Source: Lacibacter sp. H375 (GTDB lineage Bacteria; Bacteroidota; Bacteroidia; Chitinophagales; Chitinophagaceae). From it: a DNA stretch of 64,000 bases. The stretch covers positions 3,968,001 to 4,032,000 of the forward strand of contig NZ_JBBKTT010000001.1 of NCBI RefSeq assembly GCF_037892425.1. Reading direction: 5' to 3'. Below, one piece after another: positions 1 to 8,875 of the stretch; within the stretch, counting starts at the first letter, position 1; each line of letters starts with the position of its first letter. A model generated the notes under the pieces. That model worked only from the letters and a program-made list of their open reading frames with translations. It was not told where the DNA came from and searched no databases. A program made the translations under genes and the position numbers.

Positions 1-438
1 CGCTGGGAGATCTGGCCAACAAATAATCCAGCTACAACAAATAATTATCAGATTCGCTACGAAACATTTGTACCTGCCACAAATACATCAAAATTCAGTG
101 CAGCAGGAAATGTGTTTCCCAATCCATTGACATTAATCAGCCCTGTAAGTGGAAGAAGTGCTATTTTTTCGCTGGCCAATGGTCAGTTAAAGAACTTCAG
201 TTTTTCAATTGATGCAAATGAGGTTTTTCATGCGTATGTGGGCGGTGCAGAATGGTTTACAAGCAACGGCATTAAAGATTGGTTAACAGCAGCAAGAGCC
301 GCATACCCGGGCTTTGAGGAACCATCACCCAAAGAATACCGTGTAGCATTCCCTGCCCGGCAAACCTCATCGAGTTCCGGAACAACATTGGTGATGAAGC
401 ATGTGTATATCAACAACGACGGGGAGATATTAAAGTAA
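1..438 (+). CDS. Unrecognised protein, C-terminal part (5' end outside window)
   Basis: The reading frame is open from base 1, so this is the last 145 residues of a longer protein whose start lies left of the window. I do not recognise a family. The visible part begins RWEIWPTNN and is rich in Asn, Thr and Ser, which fits an exported Bacteroidota protein. It ends in a segment with several aromatic residues and no T9SS-type sorting motif. The next gene, for a GH88 enzyme, follows on the same strand after about 130 bases. It is therefore plausibly the preceding member of the polysaccharide-degradation locus, but that rests on position alone. An internal ATG at 112 gives 108 residues but has no special claim as a start. 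Confidence 0.6.
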   Translation, partial: RWEIWPTNNPATTNNYQIRYETFVPATNTSKFSAAGNVFPNPLTLISPVSGRSAIFSLANGQLKNFSFSIDANEVFHAYVGGAEWFTSNGIKDWLTAARAAYPGFEEPSPKEYRVAFPARQTSSSSGTTLVMKHVYINNDGEILK

Positions 439-566
439 TTGCATACGAACAAATCAGATTGTTTTACAGTGCAACCACGCAATGGTTGTTGTAAAATTCC
501 ATTGCAACAACCATTGTTATTTTCAGCCTTAAACACAACTTGTCCCTTTCGAAAAATAAATATGAT

Positions 567-1766
567 ATGAAAGAAAGAATTTTTGTCAGCGTTGCAATTT
601 TAGTATGTTTTTTTTCAACAGCAACTTCACAAAACAAAAAGGAATCAAAATTATTCAATGATGCTGCTGCACAAACGGCCGTTCTGCTGGGTGAAGTTGC
701 AAAAAAACGGGCAGCAAATCCTGAGCTTGTATTTCCACGTACGATTGAAAAAGGTGAACTGAAAATGATTTCCTCACGTGATTGGACCTGTGGTTTTTTT
801 CCGGGTGTGCTATGGTTTTTGTATGAATACACAGGTAAAGCTGAATGGAAAGATCAAGCTGAAAGCTTTACAAAACCAATTGAGAGAGAAAAAACAAACA
901 GCGGTACGCATGACATGGGCTTTAAAGTGTATTGCAGTTTTGGTACAGGTTACCGGATTACAAAAAATGAATTATACAAAGATGTAATTATTCAATCGGC
1001 TAAAACATTAATTACCCGGTTTCGTCCCATTACAGGAACAATCCGTTCCTGGGATCACAATAGAGATAAGTGGGGGTATCCTGTGATCATTGATAATATG
1101 ATGAATCTTGAGTTGTTATTTGCAGCAACACAACTGAGCGGCGATTCATCGTTTTACAAAATTGCAGTAACGCATGCAAATACGACTATGAAAAATCATT
1201 TCCGTGCAGATTACAGTTCTTATCATGTTGTTGACTACGATACCATCACCGGTAATGTAATTAAAAAAACAACACACCAGGGATATGCAAATGAATCAGC
1301 ATGGTCAAGAGGACAAGCATGGGGTTTGTACGGTTATACGATGTGTTATCGTTTCACCAAAAATGAAAAGTACTTACAAATGGCAGAGAAGATTGCAGCC
1401 TTTATGACAAAGCATACGAATTTTCCAAAAGACTTTGTTCCGTATTACGATTATAATGCACCCGGCATCCCCAATGAACCAAGAGATGCATCAGCAGCAG
1501 CAATTATGGCTTCGGCATTGTATGAATTAAGCCTGTATAGTAAAAAGAACAGAGCGTATAAAAAGATAGCTGATGCGGTTGTAAAAAATCTTACCAACAG
1601 TTACCGTTCGGCCATCGGCGAAAATAAAGGGTTCATTTTATTGCACAGTACGGGTTCCAAACCTTCTAATAGTGAAGTGGATGTGCCATTGAACTATGCT
1701 GATTATTATTACCTCGAAGCATTGCTGCGTTCGAAGAAATTAAAAGAAAAGAAACCGTTGTTTTAA
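567..1766 (+). CDS. GH88 unsaturated glucuronyl/galacturonyl hydrolase, secreted
   Basis: Predicted glycoside hydrolase family 88 enzyme of 399 residues. GH88 enzymes hydrate the 4,5-unsaturated uronic acid that lyases leave at the non-reducing end of oligosaccharides, releasing the terminal sugar. I chose ATG 567 over the upstream TTG at 540 because it starts directly at a signal peptide (MKERIFVSVAIL...TATSQ). The body shows the family's alpha/alpha-barrel pattern. Asp116 in THDMGF and Asp176 in VIIDNMMNL are spaced like the catalytic Asp pair (D88/D149) of Bacillus unsaturated glucuronyl hydrolase. The motif SAWSRGQAWGLYGY is typical of the family. It ends 35 bases before a PL6 lyase gene, a sensible pairing because the lyase makes this enzyme's substrate. 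The exact substrate cannot be read from the sequence. Confidence 0.9.
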   Translation: MKERIFVSVAILVCFFSTATSQNKKESKLFNDAAAQTAVLLGEVAKKRAANPELVFPRTIEKGELKMISSRDWTCGFFPGVLWFLYEYTGKAEWKDQAESFTKPIEREKTNSGTHDMGFKVYCSFGTGYRITKNELYKDVIIQSAKTLITRFRPITGTIRSWDHNRDKWGYPVIIDNMMNLELLFAATQLSGDSSFYKIAVTHANTTMKNHFRADYSSYHVVDYDTITGNVIKKTTHQGYANESAWSRGQAWGLYGYTMCYRFTKNEKYLQMAEKIAAFMTKHTNFPKDFVPYYDYNAPGIPNEPRDASAAAIMASALYELSLYSKKNRAYKKIADAVVKNLTNSYRSAIGENKGFILLHSTGSKPSNSEVDVPLNYADYYYLEALLRSKKLKEKKPLF

Positions 1767-1801
1767 AACCTTGCTAACGGCATAAGAGCGAAAATTTTAA
1801 G

Positions 1802-3190
1802 ATGAAAAGAAAATTGATGACCGTTTTGTTTTTCAGCCTGCTTGCAACAGAGAAATTGTTTGCTGATGCTGTAACAGTAGCTTCTATTGCAGAGCTTCAA
1901 CAGGCGATCAATACTGCAAAGCCCGGTGACATCATTGTGTTGAAGAATGGGGTTTATACAACCACTGCTGAAATCCTGATTGGTACTGCAGGAACAAAAA
2001 CAAAACCCATCATCATTGAAGCAGAAGATGCAGGCAAGGCGGAGATTACCGGTACTGCAGGTTTTAATATAGTGAGTCCTGCTTCTTATATTATCATTCG
2101 TGGATTTAAGTTTACGCATGCTGCATCAAAAGCAAGATGTTCTGCCGGTTCAAGTTTTTGCCAATGGACAAATAATATTTTTGAAACACCGGGCACCGGC
2201 GACTATCTTACCATCGCCGGTAATGATCATGAAATTCATTACAACACATTTCAGAATAAAGATTCACTCGGGAAATTTATTGTGATCAGGGGAACAGGCA
2301 GCCAGATTGCTGAACGGCTCTGGATCCATCACAATTATTTCAAAAAACAAAAGAACCAAGGGAACAAGAATGGAGCAGAAGCATTTCAGTTTGGATTAGC
2401 CGGATTCAGTCTTTCCTCCAGCAACAGCATTGTTGAATACAACCTGTTTGAAGATTGTGATGGCGAAAATGAATTGATCTCAGTTAAAGCATCCAAAGTA
2501 ATATTGAGGTTTAATACTATTCGAAATTGCCCTGCCCAATTCACGTTGCGTCACGGGAATTTTAATGAAGTGTATGGCAACTTTTTCATCAACACGCCCG
2601 GTCTCCGCATTTTTGGTGACGATCATCTTATTCACAGCAATCATTTTGAACATTGCAGAATGGCTATCAATATCGGGAATGGCGGCGCCGAAGTAGCAGA
2701 CGGTGCACCGCTTACATCACATGATCGTCCCGACAGAGTAATCATTGCATTTAATACCTTGGTGAATAACAAAATCAATATTGCACAAACTGCAAGAGCA
2801 AATGGATTGGGTTCAACCTATGTTACCATTGCAAATAATATTATTGTGGGCGGCGGAGCTGCGGTTTCTATTGATGGTCCTGCATTTCATCATGCTGCAG
2901 AAGGAAATATTATTTTCAATACGTCCGTTGCAGGCGATCTTCCTTCCGGAAGTTTCAGCGTGGTTGACCCGAAACTGACCAGAGATGCATCGGGTAAATA
3001 TCATTTGCAAAAAGGAAGTCCGGCCATTGAAGCAGCTAAGGGCAACTATACTACTGTTGTTGTTGACATGGATGGTCAGCAACGAACAACTCCGTTCGAC
3101 GCTGGTGCAGATCAACTATCGGCTACTCCGGTTACTGTAAAGATTTTAAACAGGAGTGATGTAGGTTTTGATGCACGAGAGAAAAACTAA
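1802..3190 (+). CDS. PL6 polysaccharide lyase (chondroitinase-B / alginate lyase-like)
   Basis: Predicted 462-residue exported right-handed beta-helix lyase of polysaccharide lyase family 6. These enzymes cleave uronic-acid polymers (dermatan sulfate or alginate) by beta-elimination. A signal peptide covers about residues 1-21 (ends LFADA). The active-site pattern is clear: acidic residues in ENELISVKAS (E222, E224) would bind calcium, K229 is the likely base and R250 in TLRHGNFNEV the likely acid. The 21-residue K-to-R spacing equals that of K250/R271 in Pedobacter heparinus chondroitinase B. The C-terminal part (VVDPKLTRDASGKYHL...GSPAI) is the usual end of PL6 helices. Family assignment is firm; whether it acts on alginate, dermatan sulfate or another uronan is open. 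The PL8 and sulfatase genes nearby favour a glycosaminoglycan-like polymer. Confidence 0.9.
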   Translation: MKRKLMTVLFFSLLATEKLFADAVTVASIAELQQAINTAKPGDIIVLKNGVYTTTAEILIGTAGTKTKPIIIEAEDAGKAEITGTAGFNIVSPASYIIIRGFKFTHAASKARCSAGSSFCQWTNNIFETPGTGDYLTIAGNDHEIHYNTFQNKDSLGKFIVIRGTGSQIAERLWIHHNYFKKQKNQGNKNGAEAFQFGLAGFSLSSSNSIVEYNLFEDCDGENELISVKASKVILRFNTIRNCPAQFTLRHGNFNEVYGNFFINTPGLRIFGDDHLIHSNHFEHCRMAINIGNGGAEVADGAPLTSHDRPDRVIIAFNTLVNNKINIAQTARANGLGSTYVTIANNIIVGGGAAVSIDGPAFHHAAEGNIIFNTSVAGDLPSGSFSVVDPKLTRDASGKYHLQKGSPAIEAAKGNYTTVVVDMDGQQRTTPFDAGADQLSATPVTVKILNRSDVGFDAREKN

Positions 3191-3353
3191 ACGTATGCCA
3201 ATGGGATGATCTCCTCGTTGGTATTAGATGAATTGAATTAGAATGCTATATAGTTGAATATAAAATTTTAAACGATGCCTGCGAATCAAAATTATCGGTT
3301 CGTTGCAGCTAATTGTACTTATGTCTCGTCAATTAAATTAATCGCCTCAATAC

Positions 3354-4730
3354 ATGAAAAATAAGCTTTTATTCTTTGCACTCTATTGCTGTTCCATTCT
3401 CTCTCTGCATGCACAACCCAAAGCGGATGGCTGGATCAATCTCTTTAATGGAAAAGATCTAACCGGCTGGAAGCGTTTGGCAGGTACCGCAGAATATACT
3501 GTTGAAAATGGAGTGATTGTTGGACGCACCGTGATGAATTCACGCAACACGTTTTTAGTTACTGAAAAAGAATATGGAGATTTTATACTGGAAGCAGATA
3601 TCTGGTTAGAAGATGAAGAAGGGAATGCCGGTATTCAAACACGAAGTCATTTTGATCCCAAGGCATATGATGGTGTGGGAAGAGTGTATGGACGTCAGTG
3701 TGAAATTGATCCAACAGCACGCCGTTGGACCGGAGGAGTTTATGATGAAGGAAGAAGACAGTGGTTGTATCCAATGCAATTAAATCCGAAGGCACAACAG
3801 GCATATAAAAAAGGCGAATACAATCACTACAGAGTAGAATGTATCGGCAATGAAATGAAAACATGGGTGAATGGAATAGCCGCAGCTTACGTGGTAGATA
3901 CGATTGATGCAAAAGGATTCATTGGTTTGCAAGTGCATGGCATCAATTCAGCAGATCATGCAGGAAAGAAAGTGTGTTTTAAAAATGTGCGCATTCAAAC
4001 AACAGGATTGAAACCGAAACCTTTTCCATCCAATGTATATGTTGTGAATTTTGTTCCCAACAATTTAACTGCGTATGAAAAAATGAATGGATGGCAATTG
4101 TTGTTTGATGGAAAAACAAACAATGGCTGGAGAAGTGCAAAAGCTAATACATTTCCGGAAAAAGGCTGGACGATCAGTAACGGCACACTAGCTGTTGTTG
4201 ATGCAGAAGGAAAGGAGTCAACGAATGGCGGTGATATTGTTACCAAAGAGCAATATGCAGCTTTTGATCTTTCGTTTGAATTTAAATTAACACCCGGCGC
4301 AAACAGCGGTGTGAAATATTTCGTAACACTTGCTGAGCAAAGCAGCGGATCAGCCATTGGATTGGAATACCAGGTGCTGGACGATACATTACACCCTGAT
4401 GCAAAACTAGGTCGTGATGGAAACAGAACACTGGCTTCGCTGTACGATCTGATGGAAGCCGAAAAACAAAAACGGTTTCTTCGTCCCATTGGTACTTGGA
4501 ATTTTGCAAGAATCATTGTTTATCCGAATGATAAGGTGGAGCATTATTTAAATGGAGTAAAAGTATTGGAGTATATACGGGGCTCAAAGCAGTTTAAAGA
4601 TCTTGTTGCCATCAGCAAATATGTTTCCTGGAAAAATTTTGGTGAAGCGCCGAAAGGACATATCCTTTTGCAGGACCATGGCAATGCTGTAATGTACAGG
4701 AGCATTAAAATAAAAGAGTTGAAGTGGTAG
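3354..4730 (+). CDS. Two-domain DUF1080 (3-keto-disaccharide hydrolase-like) exported protein
   Basis: Exported protein of 458 residues with signal peptide MKNKLLFFALYCC...LHAQ. It carries two concanavalin-like DUF1080 domains. The first, at about residues 24-205, begins GWINLFNGKDLTGWKRL. The second, at about 240-455, begins GWQLLFDGKTNNGWRS. Each holds the usual pattern of ADIWLEDEEGNAGIQTRS or FEFKLTPGANSGVKYFV, then an HY.(V/L)NG segment. Some members of this family hydrolyse 3-keto-glycosides made by sugar 3-dehydrogenases. The gene is followed 90 bases later by a Gfo/Idh/MocA oxidoreductase, the kind of enzyme that could make such a 3-keto group. Tandem duplication inside one polypeptide is less common than the single-domain form. 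Confidence 0.85.
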   Translation: MKNKLLFFALYCCSILSLHAQPKADGWINLFNGKDLTGWKRLAGTAEYTVENGVIVGRTVMNSRNTFLVTEKEYGDFILEADIWLEDEEGNAGIQTRSHFDPKAYDGVGRVYGRQCEIDPTARRWTGGVYDEGRRQWLYPMQLNPKAQQAYKKGEYNHYRVECIGNEMKTWVNGIAAAYVVDTIDAKGFIGLQVHGINSADHAGKKVCFKNVRIQTTGLKPKPFPSNVYVVNFVPNNLTAYEKMNGWQLLFDGKTNNGWRSAKANTFPEKGWTISNGTLAVVDAEGKESTNGGDIVTKEQYAAFDLSFEFKLTPGANSGVKYFVTLAEQSSGSAIGLEYQVLDDTLHPDAKLGRDGNRTLASLYDLMEAEKQKRFLRPIGTWNFARIIVYPNDKVEHYLNGVKVLEYIRGSKQFKDLVAISKYVSWKNFGEAPKGHILLQDHGNAVMYRSIKIKELKW

Positions 4731-4820
4731 AAATGGGATAACTAAAAAATATGACCCTGTTTACTTAGAAAAGTAAGGAGCATCAGTTTGAATTATACAT
4801 TTAAAAATAAATAAACGATT

Positions 4821-6179
4821 ATGTCTCTATCTCGTCGTCATTTTATCAAGCAATCTGCAAAAGCATCAGCAGCAGTCTATGCTGCAACATTTGGTTTTAG
4901 TGCCAAAAGTTATGGAAATATTATTGGAGCCAATGATCGGGTTCGTTTAGGTGTTGTGGGTTATTCCGATCGTTTTCGCCAGGCATTGTTTCCTTCTTTC
5001 TTAAATCATTACAAAGAGATGAATTTTGATATTGTTGCAGTAAGTGATCTGTGGAAGCTGCGCAGGGAGGAAGGGAAGAGTTTCCTCAAAGAAAAGTTGG
5101 GGCATGATGTGCAGAGCTGTGTTAATAATGATGAGCTCTATCGCATTAAAGACCTGGATGGAGTAATTGTAAGTACGGCAGATTTTCAACATGCACTGCA
5201 TGCTATTGAAGCTGTAAGAGCCGGCAAAGATGCTTATGTGGAAAAGCCATTTGCTGAAACAATGGAAGATAACAGGAATGCATTGAAGATCATCAAAGCC
5301 AGTAACAGAATTATACAGGTAGGTTCGCAACGCCGCAGTGGTGGAAATTATACTGCAGCAGCTGCGTTTATACAATCAGGAAAATTTGGTCCGATCACCA
5401 TGGTTGAATTGACATGGAATGTGAATCAGCCCGGCCGTTGGAGAAGACCGGCATTGGTTGCAAAATGTAAACAGGAAGATACGGACTGGAAACGCTTTTT
5501 AATGAATCGTCCGTTTGAAAAATGGGATCCGAGAAAATATTTAGAGTATCGTTTGTTCTGGCCGTATTCATCGGGAATGCCCGGTCAATGGATGAGTCAT
5601 CAAATTGATACCGTGCATTGGTTTAGCGGATTAAAACATCCACGCAGTGTAGTTGCCAATGGCGGTATTTATATGTGGAAAGATGGACGAAGAAATTGGG
5701 ATACCACCACTGCAGTGTTTGATTACGGTCCGCAAAACGATCTCACAACAGGTTTCCAGGTAACCTTTGGCTCCCGTATGCATAACGGTGATGAGAAGCC
5801 GGCTGAGATTTATTATTCAAACGGAGGAGAGTTAAACCTCAATACGAATACCATTTCACCGAAGGGGGGACTTCAGCAAAATCATGCAAGTGCAATGGAG
5901 ATGAAAGCCAATCTTCTTCCTGAAATGAAATTAACAGACCTGGAAGAAAAAGTTGTTGCATCGGCGAACACCGGTGCAGATCGGTTAACCAGTAATCATA
6001 TGCGCAACTTTATGGAATGTATGCGCAGCCGCAAACAACCGAATGCTCCTGTTGAAGCAGGTTATTATCATTCGATTGCTACCATCATGACCAATGCTGC
6101 TGTAAGAACCGGTGCCAAAGTAACTTTTGATGAAAAGACACAGGAAGTAATGGCCAATGGGAAAGTGTTTAAATATTAA
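4821..6179 (+). CDS. Gfo/Idh/MocA family oxidoreductase with Tat signal
   Basis: Predicted NAD(P)-dependent sugar or polyol oxidoreductase of 452 residues. It starts MSLSRRHFIKQ, a twin-arginine signal followed by a hydrophobic Ala-rich stretch, so it should be exported folded with its cofactor bound. The Rossmann domain begins near residue 40 (DRVRLGVVGYSDR). The family motif EKP occurs in AYVEKPFAETMEDN. The C-terminal domain carries the active-site helix SHQIDTVHWFSGLKHPRSV, with the conserved His, and ends near TFDEKTQEVMANGKVFKY. Periplasmic members of this family in Bacteroidota are often encoded beside DUF1080 genes, as here. It could oxidise a sugar of the degraded polymer at C3, but the substrate is inference. 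Confidence 0.88.
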   Translation: MSLSRRHFIKQSAKASAAVYAATFGFSAKSYGNIIGANDRVRLGVVGYSDRFRQALFPSFLNHYKEMNFDIVAVSDLWKLRREEGKSFLKEKLGHDVQSCVNNDELYRIKDLDGVIVSTADFQHALHAIEAVRAGKDAYVEKPFAETMEDNRNALKIIKASNRIIQVGSQRRSGGNYTAAAAFIQSGKFGPITMVELTWNVNQPGRWRRPALVAKCKQEDTDWKRFLMNRPFEKWDPRKYLEYRLFWPYSSGMPGQWMSHQIDTVHWFSGLKHPRSVVANGGIYMWKDGRRNWDTTTAVFDYGPQNDLTTGFQVTFGSRMHNGDEKPAEIYYSNGGELNLNTNTISPKGGLQQNHASAMEMKANLLPEMKLTDLEEKVVASANTGADRLTSNHMRNFMECMRSRKQPNAPVEAGYYHSIATIMTNAAVRTGAKVTFDEKTQEVMANGKVFKY

Positions 6180-6249
6180 ATACCGGTATGAAAAACACTT
6201 CATCATTAATTAAATTATACATACCATCATTACATCATAAATTATACTG

Positions 6250-7899
6250 ATGCTAAAATACAACCTCGCATTTTTCATTTTATTCGTAAGTACTTTCAAT
6301 ATTGCAAAAGCGCAGGAAAAAAAGCAAGCTGAAAATGTGGTAATCACATCTTCGGGGAAGAAGACAAGTGTGCATGCAAATGAAAAGGGGGAATTACTGA
6401 TCAATGTTTCACGAAAGGATGTTGACAGATTTAAAGCGAATGGATTGGTGCGGTATAGCGACTTCGGTGCCAAGGGCGACGGAAAAACTGATGATATTGA
6501 TGCCATTGCTGCAACGCATGCCTTCGCCAATCAATACAAACTTTCTGTAAAAGCCGGCGATGGGTTCACTTACTATATCAGTGGAAAGAACCGCACTGTA
6601 ATTATTCAAACAAACACCGATTTTGGTAAAGCTGCTTTTATTATTGACGATACCAATGTTAAAAACCGTGAAGCACATGTATTCCTGGTTAGTTCCGTAA
6701 AGCAATCATTTAAACTCAAGGGAGTGTCTACCCTTAAAAAAAATCAAGCTAAAATTGATGTATCCTTGCCTGCCACATGTCTGATAACCGTTACTGATTC
6801 TAATGTAAAACGTTACATAAGGTTTGGGCCGAATGTAAACAGTGGTTCTGCACAAACGGATATTTTTATGGTTGATAAAAACGGGAACGTTGATATGAAC
6901 GCTCCGATCATCTGGGATTTTGACAAAATCACCGACATCACTGCTCTTCCGATTGATGAGACATTACTAACGATTTCCGGAGGACGTTTCACCACAATAG
7001 CTAACAGAGAAGAATCCAAATACAATTATTATAGCCGGGGTCTTTCTATTAAGCGTTCGAATGTTCTTCTTACAGGGCTTGAACATTATGTTACCGGCGA
7101 AGGAGATTATGGAGCACCATATGGTGGCTTCATCAATGTCAAAGACTGTGCAAATGTAAGAGTTCAGAATATGCTGCTTACCGGTCATAAAGTGTATCAA
7201 ACAATTGGTAGGGCAGGCGTTACGGTTTCAATGGGTACTTATGATATTTCTCCATCAAGAGCACTTAATATATCATTTGTAAACTGCCGCCAAACGAATG
7301 ATATCAACGACAATAAGTATTGGGGAATCATGGGTTCAAATTTTTGTAAAAATATTTTGTACGACAGTTGTATTCTTTCCCGATTCGATGCCCATCAAGG
7401 CGTTGCCAATGCAACCATCCGCAATTCAACACTAGGGCACCAAGGGATAAATGCAATTGGCAGCGGAAACTTTACCGTAGAGAACTCAACCGTTTATAGC
7501 AGAAGCTTTATTAATCTGCGCAATGACTATGGCAGTACATGGCAGGGAGAGTTCTTTATTCGCAATTGTGTTTTTGTTCCATCAGGCGGCAAAAATTCCA
7601 GTGCCAGTTTGATCGGCGGAGCAAATGCCGGTCAGCATGATTTCGGTTATACCTGTTACATGCCGGAAAGAATAACAATCGAAAACTTACGAATCGATGA
7701 TTCGAAACATCCGGCAGATTATCAAGGGCCTGCTATTTTTTCAAACTTCAATCCAAAGATGACCGACGATACCTACAAGGAGAAGTTCCCTTACATAAAA
7801 ACAAAAGAAGTCATTCTCAGGAACGTTACAACGGCAAGTGGAAAGAGTTTGAGAGTTAGCGATAACACGTATATGTTCAGGGACGTGAAAATAAGATGA
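6250..7899 (+). CDS. Pectate-lyase-superfamily beta-helix protein, exported
   Basis: Exported protein of 549 residues with a signal peptide (about residues 1-21, ends IAKAQ). Residues 65-100 carry the Pectate_lyase_3 opening RYSDFGAKGDGKTDDIDAI, the usual start of a right-handed parallel beta-helix. The remainder has the repeating Asn/Val/Ile pattern of helix coils. No catalytic residues can be assigned by eye. Such proteins act as lyases, hydrolases or epimerases on polysaccharides, or only bind them. Its position between a sugar oxidoreductase and an SGNH esterase places it in the same locus. The call is a fold assignment, not a reaction. Confidence 0.75.
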   Translation: MLKYNLAFFILFVSTFNIAKAQEKKQAENVVITSSGKKTSVHANEKGELLINVSRKDVDRFKANGLVRYSDFGAKGDGKTDDIDAIAATHAFANQYKLSVKAGDGFTYYISGKNRTVIIQTNTDFGKAAFIIDDTNVKNREAHVFLVSSVKQSFKLKGVSTLKKNQAKIDVSLPATCLITVTDSNVKRYIRFGPNVNSGSAQTDIFMVDKNGNVDMNAPIIWDFDKITDITALPIDETLLTISGGRFTTIANREESKYNYYSRGLSIKRSNVLLTGLEHYVTGEGDYGAPYGGFINVKDCANVRVQNMLLTGHKVYQTIGRAGVTVSMGTYDISPSRALNISFVNCRQTNDINDNKYWGIMGSNFCKNILYDSCILSRFDAHQGVANATIRNSTLGHQGINAIGSGNFTVENSTVYSRSFINLRNDYGSTWQGEFFIRNCVFVPSGGKNSSASLIGGANAGQHDFGYTCYMPERITIENLRIDDSKHPADYQGPAIFSNFNPKMTDDTYKEKFPYIKTKEVILRNVTTASGKSLRVSDNTYMFRDVKIR

Positions 7900-8087
7900 A
7901 CATATGGTTGTTACTTGTTTTGAAATAGAATGCAGTCAAATACGGAGTATACAACAGATGAATGGAAATGTGCATTTGCGAAAGAAAAAGTATTGGTGTG
8001 AATACCAAAACGAAAGCACGGCTTCGGGAGAAGAGAAGTGAATGTCGTGAATGCTGCAACATGAATACTATTTAAATAAATCTAAGT

Positions 8088-8732
8088 ATGAAGTATATTT
8101 CCTTTAAACTATTGGGAGTTTTAATTGCCTGCTTTATCTGCGTAGCGGTAACAAAAAAGCCGGCTAAAAAGCTGCTTGTTATAGGCGACTCTATATCGAT
8201 TGGCTACACACCGTTTTTAGAAAAGTCTTTGGCTCCCGAAATTTTGGTAACCCATAATCCGGGTAATGGAGGATCAACGGTAAGAGGCGTGCAAAGTGTT
8301 GAAAAGTGGTTGGATAACAGGCAGTGGGATGTCATCCTTTTCAATTTCGGTTTGCATGATCTGGTGTATAAAGATTCGGCGAATAAGTATGATGTCGTGA
8401 ACGGTAAAGTTTCTGTTTCTTTGGAAGAGTATAGACGAAATTTAGAAACCATTGTTGGCATACTGCGTGAAACCACTGCTAAACTCTATTTTGTTACAAC
8501 CACTACTGTGCCGCAAAACTCAGCTGGTAGAAAAGTAGAGGATCCTGCGAAATACAACGCAGTTGCACTGGAAGTGATGAAAAAAAACGGCATTGAAGTC
8601 ATTGATTTATATTCAGCCTCGCTGACTATTCATCCGCAAAATTCAAAACCGGGAAATGTTCATTACACACCTGAAGGATACGAGTTACTTGCATCTTATA
8701 TTTCGAAAGTTATAAAAGCTGCCACCAAATAA
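8088..8732 (+). CDS. SGNH/GDSL hydrolase (probable carbohydrate esterase)
   Basis: Small SGNH-fold hydrolase of 214 residues, with a hydrophobic N-terminus that probably directs export. Block I is VIGDSISIGYTPFLE (nucleophile Ser in GDS). Block II is in HNPGNGGSTVRG (Gly) and block III in NFGLHDL; the usual Asn before Asp reads His here. The final His is in PGNVHYTPEGY. The residue three before that His, normally the Asp of a DxxH motif, is Gly in this protein, so it may work with a Ser-His dyad or an Asp from elsewhere. Family members remove acetyl or similar groups from polysaccharides, which fits the locus. Confidence 0.8.
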   Translation: MKYISFKLLGVLIACFICVAVTKKPAKKLLVIGDSISIGYTPFLEKSLAPEILVTHNPGNGGSTVRGVQSVEKWLDNRQWDVILFNFGLHDLVYKDSANKYDVVNGKVSVSLEEYRRNLETIVGILRETTAKLYFVTTTTVPQNSAGRKVEDPAKYNAVALEVMKKNGIEVIDLYSASLTIHPQNSKPGNVHYTPEGYELLASYISKVIKAATK

Positions 8733-8766
8733 TTGGGATTATAGGAAGTCAAAATCTTAAGTCGTA

Positions 8767-8865
8767 TGAATAAAATAATAATGGTTTTATTGTTAGCGAT
8801 GTTCTATTATGGTGGATTGCTCAAAATGGCATGGCTCTACAGGATTCAATTTTACTGCCATAAAA
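8767..8865 (+). other. Possible gene relic: 32-codon signal-peptide-like ORF
   Basis: ATG 8767 opens MNKIIMVLLLAMFYYGG, a plausible signal-peptide start, and stops after 32 codons. In another frame the continuation reads AQNGMALQDS, which resembles the end of a signal peptide plus a mature start. This looks like the remains of a gene broken by a frameshift and deletion between two hydrolase genes. It is too short to assign. Confidence 0.2.
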
Positions 8866-8875
8866 ACAGAAGATT

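Noticed and set aside
3995-4516. Antisense frame of 173 codons inside the DUF1080 gene
   Set aside because: No domain, signal or start context; the sense frame is a clear two-domain protein.
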